64,000 nt of DNA from Phoenix dactylifera (taxonomy: Eukaryota; Streptophyta; Magnoliopsida; Arecales; Arecaceae), in assembly GCF_009389715.1 (NCBI RefSeq), contig NC_052400.1:1178001-1242000 (forward strand), read 5' to 3'. The notes beneath the pieces were generated by a model, which made no database searches, had not been told where the DNA came from, and worked only from the letters and a program-made list of their open reading frames with translations. Below, piece by piece: positions 57,201 through 64,000 of the stretch. Both the position numbers and the translations under genes were made by a program. The number at the start of each line of letters is the position of its first letter. The stretch's first letter is position 1.

Positions 57201-58626
57201 AGCGTCGCCGTCGCCGTCGCCACTGCTTGATCGCCGGATTGAGCAGCCTCGACCGAGATCCCACTGCCTCTGCCACCGCCGGTGATCCTAATCCGTCTAC
57301 CTGAAGTAGGAATCAAGCAAGAAGATGTAAGTAACTTAATACTTCAAATGTGATTTCTGAATTATTTAATAAACTGATTTTGTTTTGATATATGTTTTGC
57401 ATTCAGTAAAATGGGTCAGAAATGTTAAATTTTATTTGAAAATCATATTATATGCTCTGAAATCCATGAAATATATTTTTATATTTATATATATGCATTC
57501 TCAGCATGGCTATGATCTGTTTTGTTCTGTTCTGGCCCTGCCAATGGGGATTATACGTTGGCCCTGTCGACTTGTATCTGTGAGGAACCGGTTTCGACAC
57601 CGTACCACCGGTGATTAGAATAGTGGTATTTGGACACCGTACCACCGGTGATTAGAATAGTGGTATTTGGACACCGTACCGCCGGTGCTTAATAATAGTG
57701 GTATTTGGACACCGTACCACCGGTGCATAATAATAGTGGTGTTTGGCACCTTGTGCAACCCATGCCACTGGGTTACGTGGCCGTAGCCTATTATGTTGAG
57801 ATTCTGGTATCAGAGTTTTTGAAAAAATGATAATAAGTTTTGAAAATAGTAAAACAATGTTATTTATGATTTATTTTATTATCCTGTATTTGATCTGATA
57901 TGCTCTGACCCCACTTTGGGGTATTTTGTTGCTTACTGGGCTAGTGTAGCTCATTATTTTATTTTCTCTATTTTTCAGATCCAGAGGCTTGATCGCACGG
58001 GATTGGGGAGTGCGTTAGATTTTCGGATGATTCTTCAGTTATTGGCATTTTAGTTAGTTTAGTTTGGACATTTGAATTATGTTGGCATATGTTATTTTGA
58101 AATTTTGTAAGTTCGCTTTTGAACAATTTAAATAATTATGTCATCTTTGAATAGCTGTATCTGCTTTGATATGATCTGCTGCCTTGCACGCCTGTGCGGC
58201 CCGCCGTGTGGGCGTGCGGCGTCTGCCGCGCCTCGGGCTCGGGGCGTGACACCAAAACCAAAAAAGAGAAGGGATGAAAGATAAGAGTGGCTTCAGGCGT
58301 GTATCAAGCCAACCAAATTCCTCCTCTCTCTTTCTCTCTCTCTCCACCCAAAACAAAACTATTGTCCCCAACTTTCCAAATTGCCCCTCTGCAGGCCAGG
58401 AAACTCTCCACCTCCCTTCCATCAAGGGGGAAGACACGTAGCCAGCTCCTGTTCGCGTTTTATATGGGGCCTTTGTTTCCTTTTGGTCACGGTCAGACGC
58501 AAGGAACTTCCCTCTCTCTCTCTCTCTCTGCTTCCTTCGCCTCCTAATCACCGGAGGCCTTCCATTAGCCCGAGGCCTTAGGCGACCGCCCGGTCGCCTA
58601 AGGCTCGGGCCGGCCCTGCATACATA

Positions 58627-60480
58627 CATACATGTGCATGTAACGTGCCCACGCCAGATATTAGTTCATATCAACATATGCAATTGAAGAATAATATTAT
58701 AAAAATTTTGGTTTGGTAACGTGACTTTTCTCTATACTTACGAAGAACTAGTCTTCTACGTCAGTTTGGATGGTGTACAATGGTAATCATTTGGCTAAAA
58801 TTTTAGAAAATAGCTATTTATAAAATAATTATTTTAGATACCATTGACATTACTTTTATTTTGATATTTCAAAAAATAAAAAATAGCTAATTTTATTTTA
58901 AAACTTTTAAAAATCTAAATATGTTTGGATTAGTGAATTATTTTTAAAAATACATGATGATGGTAGGCAAGCCCATAGTAATGTTGGATGAGATGGTGGA
59001 GGCCATACTAGTGGCAGCGGCGGCCATTGAGCAGGTGCTGGCGATATTGTGGTAGCAATAATGGTGGTGGGGCCACGACGATGCGGTGGTTGGAAAGATG
59101 AGGGTAGTGGTGGTGGTATAGAAGAGACTATGGTGGCGGTAGTAATATGGTGAAGGGGTTGAGATTGGCGGTTATGGTGGTGGTAACAATGACAACAATA
59201 GAGATAATGGAGATGATAGCGTTGGCGGTTATGGTGGTGGTAACAATGACAACAATAGAGATAATGGAGATGATAGCGACGATAACAGTAGAAAAAAGTG
59301 GTGGTTGCAGCAACAATCAAGGTGGTAGAGACAACGATGATGGTGGTGGTGGTGGTGGCTATGATCCAATGATGGTGGAGACGGCGGCGGCGGGAACAAT
59401 AATGGTAACGAAGGAAACAATAACACCGGTGGCGGCGACGGTGGTAGAGAAAATAAAACAGTGGCATCCTTAATGGTGGTAACAGATGAGTTTATTATTT
59501 TTCAAAAATGGTGAGAATGAGAGTTTCTTAATTTTATTTTTCTAGAAATAATAGTGATAAAATGTTTTGGATGGGCGGCCATCTGTCACGCGCCTGGCTC
59601 GTAAAATTGGGTTGGAGTGTGGCAGATGGCCACGGGGTAGATATACCTATATGGATAGAGGAGGGATGAGGGACATGGTTTAGGAGAAGGTTGGACCTTT
59701 GAATTGAAGAACTCGTGCTTCCACACCAGAGTAAGGTTGGCTAAAGTTTGCTTTGTTTTCTTTCATAAACTATATAAACAAATGGTTGCCGCCTTTGACG
59801 CTTACAATAGCTGGGCCAGCTCAATGAATATGGTCAGGCTCTGTTTTCATCATGACCGAGTCCAGCCAAAGTTATTATAATTTATCAACTTATTTAAATT
59901 TTGGCATTCCATATAATCAATAGTATTTCAATTTATAACAATATTATAACTACAAACAGCTTTTTACGTTTTAGAAGTCATTAAGATCCTTTGAGGCAGC
60001 TATGTTTTAATACACTTTGGAATACGATCTAAACAAGCCACTCTACTCCACTATGTATCATCAATGTATTGGTGCCTCATGTTAGTTGATACTGTAGATC
60101 TATAGTATGTAATTTCTTAGGTATGGAGGCTTCTTTCTGTGTGGGTTGCATCCAAGAAACAACGCATTACCTTGATATTTCTTCAGAAAAGAAACTAGAA
60201 AAAAAAAATGCGTTTTTTAATTAGAAGGAGACTTGCAACGAAGTTTTTAGCGCACTCTCTAGAAAAAAATAATTACCTTGGGTGTCATGAAGGAAAAGCA
60301 TGATTCCTTGAGCTGTTTGATTGAGCTTCCATTGAGAAGAAATTGATAAGCCATATAAGATAACCTACATGGAGGCTTATTTATGCCGATTTGCGCAGTT
60401 TGATAGCACCGTACATGCTTTTCGGCCATGTATATTAAAAGTTTCAGCAACATCTGGGAGAGGCAGAGATACACCTGCTT
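58627..60480. repeat. GLP flank with GTGGTGATGG repeat, no gene
   Basis: 58630-58960 matches the GLP2 and GLP3 upstream flanks (12200-12500, 18010-18300). 58940-59480 is the GTGGTGATGG-rich stretch with an internal 60-bp duplication (59165-59215 and 59225-59275). Near 59585 a TGTCACGCGCCTGG motif resembles the end of a Del-like LTR on the minus strand, but I could not trace it further. 59780-60480 shows nothing recognisable. Confidence 0.45.
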
Positions 60481-61168
60481 CTAAATAATAACTGGAGACT
60501 CAAAACGAGTACACAGAACATGTAATTAACTAAAACCAATTGCACTGCATTCACAGATAGTAGATAATTAACTCAAAGCCCAAATGATCAAAGATTTAAA
60601 TTTTAAGTGAAACAAAAAAACTAGAAGTTAAGCAGAGTCAAAACTATGAGTTGTTCAAGAGAAATTTCAGAACATCTATGCTACAGAACAACTGAAAATG
60701 AAAGGACAAGCAGCTTTTACATCTTTATATGATAGCACTTACAGAATAGATTTATCCTGTATCTGTCACACAAAGAAATCCGAAAAGATCCATCTATAAT
60801 ATTTCGTCCTCATGCTCTGAGTCTCTGACTGTGACGAGTGATCATGATTCCAATAGAACAGAGTGCTTGCTTTTTTGGTATTTTTTGAGGTTTGAAGAAG
60901 TGCATGGTGAAGATTTCGAAGTTAATAAGACAACTAAAATGAACAGTCCCAGCACTTTCGTAACAAACTCAAGGGATTCAATGGCAGTCCATCCTGATCA
61001 CTACACGGGAAAGCAAAAAAAGAAATAATGCTAAAAGTAATTCTCTTTATTAGTATAATATGGCAAACATATCCAAAGTCAAACAAGTACATGAAAACAG
61101 GGAGATCATGTTTGCTTATTCAAAGAAACTAGTCCAGAGGACATAACAAGTAGTTCGTGAGCAGTATT
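60481..61168. other. GLP6 3' flank
   Basis: Shared with the GLP5 3' flank (30610-31147 and 35860-36020), and it shows the uninterrupted counterpart of the copia insertion site near 60985-61030. It has the GAATAAGCAAAC segment on the gene strand behind the stop. No gene. Confidence 0.55.
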
Positions 61169-61986
61169 CTAGTTGTTGTTGTCCATCCAGAATTGAGCCT
61201 GGAGCCAATCCACAGTCTTTTTGTCCAGTTGAAAGGCCTTGGCAAGAACGTCATCAGAGATGGGTGGCTTCGCTCCAAAGACCGCATTGGCTATGGTGAT
61301 CACACCAGGGTTCTGGCTGCTCAGACCAGCAATGGCAACGGCACCGTTCTTGCCGTTGTTGAATTGGAAGTGGATGAGACCTTGAGGAAATACGAACACA
61401 TCACCCTCGTGAAGGACCTTGGTGAAGAGCTGGTTGGGGTTGGAAGTAACGAAGCCGACGTAGAGCGTGCCTTCTAGCACTGTGAGGATCTCAGTTCCTC
61501 TTGGATGGGTGTGAGGAGGGTTGACACCGTAGGGTGCAAAGTCTAGGCGAGCTAGCGAGATGCCAAGGGTGTTGAGTCCAGGAATTTGGTTCACATTTAC
61601 TTGGGTCACATTAGACCCAAGCTTGTTTCCCGTGTCACGGGGCTTGTCAAGTCCCCAGAAGAAGAAATCTTCGGCTTTGGCCATCTTCGGGTCCTTGCAG
61701 ACGAACCCATTCACAAACACTGCAACAATTATAAAAACGATTAAGTACTTGGACAAGATATATGGAAGCTCGTCAGTGCAGGTTGGTTAGTTCTCGATGA
61801 ACCGTAGCTTATGCATGCATGCATGATTACAAATGTCACAACTCATGAAATTAAATGTTGATCAGGAGGAGTACCATCTGATTCACGATCAGCGACACAG
61901 AAGTCTTGGAGTTGACTAGGATCAGAAGCAATGGCATGAGATGAAGCCAGAGCAAGAAGAGCAAGGAAGAGGAAATGGGAACCCAT
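61169..61986 (-). CDS. Germin-like protein copy 6 (GLP6)
   Basis: Exon 1 is 61986-61875, exon 2 is 61719-61169, and the intron is 155 bp with GT-AG ends; the product is 220 aa. The signal peptide starts [16 protein letters not shown]. Box 1 is [10 protein letters not shown] (His107, His109, Glu114); the loop between the boxes is two residues shorter than in GLP1-4 (VTSNPNQLF); box 2 is [13 protein letters not shown] with His154. Trp replaces Ser59 (FFFWGL), and the sequon at Asn74 is kept. Sequence and flanks place it between GLP5 and GLP1-4: its coding part is closer to GLP1-4, while the intron, box 1 HTH and 3' flank go with GLP5. Probably functional and secreted. Confidence 0.93.
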
Positions 61987-62056
61987 GTATTCTCTCTCTC
62001 TAGCTAGCAGAAGGATGGACAAGGGATATGGAGCAAAGTGTTGTGGGAGGAGTTGA

Positions 62057-62100
62057 CATATATAGGGGGAGATTGGGTTGATAAGGCTCGATTTAGTCAT
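62057..62100 (-). promoter_or_regulatory. GLP6 core promoter: TATA box and conserved upstream motif
   Basis: CATATATAG near 62057-62065, about 75 bp before the ATG. The conserved block at 62078-62100 has one change in its middle (GAGCC for AAGCC on the gene strand). Confidence 0.55.
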
Positions 62101-64000
62101 CGGACTTCACTAAAAAAAAGAGGAGTAAACCATGTTAGGTAAGTCGCATGCCATGGTTTTCCAATGTTTCTCCATGTGTTTGCTATTGATCAAGTAAAAG
62201 TTTGAGGAAGTCTCCGCCCTGATAACGTGGACAGAAAATAAGGACGAAGCCGTCCGGAGAGAGGAAATGGAGGGATATTATAGTGTCAAGTTAACCATCC
62301 AAACATAAATAGTGGTTTTTCTTAATCTGCATTATTATATATAATTTCTGATATCAGTCAGCGAGCAGTTGAAGCCACCTAACTGGTTAAAATAGCGAAT
62401 ACGATGACGACACCTTGCTTTCTACCGGAAGCATATTCTATTACAATGGGGTGTTGGTCCCATTCAAGAACCCCATGATGTTTTCAGACAATGCCAAGAC
62501 TTCCAGATCCCCGTATAGTTTTTTCCCCCTTATAATAAACTGCATTATTCCATTAATTTCATCAAATGAAACAGTTTTTATAATATCAAAATATAAAAGC
62601 TTAAGTGTTTTCTTCGAGCGCCGACCAGTTATCACTCCCTTTTCATGATTGCATGTAACATTTACGTGCCATATATCAGTTCATATGCAATGGGAGAATA
62701 GTATTACAAAAAGTTTTGGTTTTAGTTACGAAAGCCTTTTATATTAGTTTTGGTTTGGATCTAGTCAATTACTTTTAAAATTGCATGATGATAGTGGCTA
62801 TGCGATAGTAGTGCGAGAGAAGATAGTGGTGGTTGATGGCGGCAATTAAAAGGATGCTATGATGTTACTATGGTGGCAATGCTGGTGGGACCACTAACAA
62901 TGTGGTCGTTAGAATACTAATGGTGATGATGGACTGGTAAAGATTGGTATCATCTCCAAGATGGTGTAGGTGTTGAGGTTGGCATTTGCGTCGACCACAT
63001 GGCACAACCCTATGAGCCCTAAATTGGTGCCCTAAAGATGATGCAAGGCCTAGGATGAACAACTTTTCAAATAATTATATCGAAGTCTTGATTTATTTAT
63101 AATCTACATGATTTCTATAATTAATCACCAATCAATAAGTTTCATACAGAGCTAGATTAAGTAACATCATAATCCATGCAATATCATATCAATAGATTAT
63201 AAACATAGTAATTTGTATAAAATATCCACAATTATACAAGCTACATTTATATACAAAACATCCATAATTATGTAGATAATTGTGTTGAGAGATTTTTACC
63301 TCTATCGATGACAAACTCAAATTTGCGTACACCAATCTACTCATCAATCTATAAACTGGGGGGCAAAATGGTCTACTTAACACCTTCTTGCCTAGACGAT
63401 TTCTCACCTTCTACAGTCGCATAACACCGACTCAAGATCCCTAGTTATTGGGAATCGTTGGGTTTGATCCAAATAGATCCTATTGGATGTGACCCACATT
63501 TATATGATATCTATTTTTATTTTTTTACAAGATTTTAACATGAGTTTTAAGATAAAACCTCCAATACGGTGCTTATGCTATTTCATTATTTTATTTTCTC
63601 ATAACTCAAATAGGAGATAATGCCTATACCATCCTGATCACTGGCTCTACATTTGATGGATAAGTTGAAAATTAGGAGAGGCTTCGAGTCTTCTGATTTC
63701 TATATATATATGCAAGAGATTCAAAGACTATGGATACGAGAGTCTTTTAGTGAAAGAAAACTAACTGCAGCTCCTTTTGCACTGTAATATTTAATTTTAG
63801 ATTCCTAACTAATTCCTTTTATGTTATTTTATATTTTAATCATAAAGTTCTTGCTCCCTATATTCAGCTCCATATTTCAATTTTTCTCTTTTGTTTCAAT
63901 TACAAAATGATCTTTGCCGATCTATTCCACATATTATAATTTACTGATTAGCATTATATTTGAGCTACATCCAACTAAATATCCTACAATACAAACTTTT
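62101..64000. repeat. Tandem duplication block, third copy (partial)
   Basis: 62101-63085 is the GLP upstream flank plus a short form of the GTGGTGATGG repeat. 63080-64000 matches 14620-15540 and 26360-27290 closely. About 1.65 kb present in the other two copies, including the TRIM, is missing at 63085-63090, where the breakpoints share a short ATAATT. In the other copies this sequence leads, about 0.8 kb on, to the 3' end of a GLP gene. No gene lies within the window part. Confidence 0.7.

Larger units (their letters stand above)
53303..58251 (+). mobile_element. Short non-autonomous Del/Tekay-like Ty3/gypsy element (very young fossil)
   Basis: A 4,949-bp element with LTRs at 53303-54756 (1,454 bp) and 56799-58251 (1,453 bp), TGTGAGATAC...GGGGCGTGACA, and CCAAA duplications (53298-53302 and 58252-58256). 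A primer site TGGTATCAGAGC follows the 5' LTR, and TTAAGGGGGAGAGAA precedes the 3' LTR. The inside is only about 2 kb: a gag starting MPPRRVRSLN at 54971 with a knuckle (CFKCGQQGHRIKEC), a protease trace (ILGMDWLASR) and the tail of a chromodomain (HSKREATWELENEM). Most of pol is absent, so the element is broken and depends on others. About four substitutions between the LTRs give roughly 0.1 million years. Its LTR lacks about 0.8 kb of the middle present in the solo LTRs. Confidence 0.92.
37532..58618. mobile_element. Non-autonomous hAT-like DNA transposon hosting nested insertions
   Basis: The outer ends read CAGGGCGGCCC (37532) and GGGCCGGCCCTG (58618), an imperfect terminal inverted repeat of the CAGGG type common in plant hAT elements. 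An 8-bp duplication CATACATA lies at 37524-37531 and 58619-58626; it falls in a CATA repeat, so it is weaker proof than usual. Without later insertions the element is about 0.92 kb (37532-37953, 53164-53302, 58257-58618). It has no transposase frame. A second, sub-terminal inverted repeat (CCTTAGGCGACC/GGTCGCCTAAGG) lies near 58577-58603. It received a solo LTR and, separately, the element at 53303-58251. Confidence 0.7.

Noticed and set aside
58907-59467. His/Tyr-rich 186-codon minus-strand frame and similar ones near 18313 and 5633
   Set aside because: Products of the GTGGTGATGG low-complexity repeat.

Overview
The window is plant nuclear DNA, most likely from a monocot. The host genes are two-exon germin-like protein (GLP) genes of a type that monocots carry in tandem, and almost everything else is LTR retrotransposons, TRIMs, LINE relics and DNA transposons. 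A palm-like or other non-grass monocot is my guess; the sequence alone does not fix the species. There are no bacterial genes, rRNA genes, convincing tRNA genes or CRISPR arrays.

Host genes: six GLP genes lie head to tail on the minus strand (GLP1 1636-2487, GLP2 10503-11356, GLP3 16313-17159, GLP4 28074-28919, GLP5 36021-36834, GLP6 61169-61986). Each has a 112-bp exon 1 (signal peptide plus start of the mature protein), one intron of 154-185 bp with GT-AG ends, and a 548-557-bp exon 2 with the cupin domain. All six read through without a break and keep the metal ligands His-X-His, Glu and His, so all look functional. GLP1-4 are nearly identical; GLP5 and GLP6 are an older pair. The cluster grew by tandem duplication of a gene plus several kb of flank: the GLP2-GLP3, GLP3-GLP4 and post-GLP6 intervals share long near-identical sequence. 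The last block runs off the right edge, which predicts a seventh copy just outside.

Layout: 1-900, GC-rich repeats and a probable LTR relic; 900-3123, GLP1; 3124-5540, minus-strand solo LTR beside a LINE fragment; 6957-9749, second minus-strand solo LTR with a TRIM inside; 9750-18770, GLP2, GLP3 and a duplicated block with a TRIM; 18771-24778, a young chromodomain Ty3/gypsy element; 24779-30600, duplicated block, GLP4, a LINE RNase H relic and a second TRIM family; 31153-35854, a young Ty1/copia element; 36021-37531, GLP5; 37532-58618, a hAT-like DNA transposon of about 0.9 kb swollen to 21 kb by nested insertions (a solo LTR split by a 12.9-kb Tat-lineage Ty3/gypsy element, and a 4.9-kb short-LTR Del/Tekay-like element); 58619-64000, GLP6 and its flanks.

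Most insertions were placed to the base from terminal repeats and target-site duplications (CTTAT, AAGAC, ATAAC, CTACC, CCAAA, TTTTC, TAAAT, ACAAG, and 8-bp CATACATA). Comparing LTR pairs by eye gives very young ages, roughly 0.1 to 0.6 million years under a usual plant rate. I saw no wholly new biological system. The points most worth a second look are the snRNA-type USE plus TATA arrangement in the TRIM LTRs, the paired hairpins with compensating changes at the start of the Del-like LTRs, the array-within-array repeats of the Tat element, and the mosaic promoter of GLP4.
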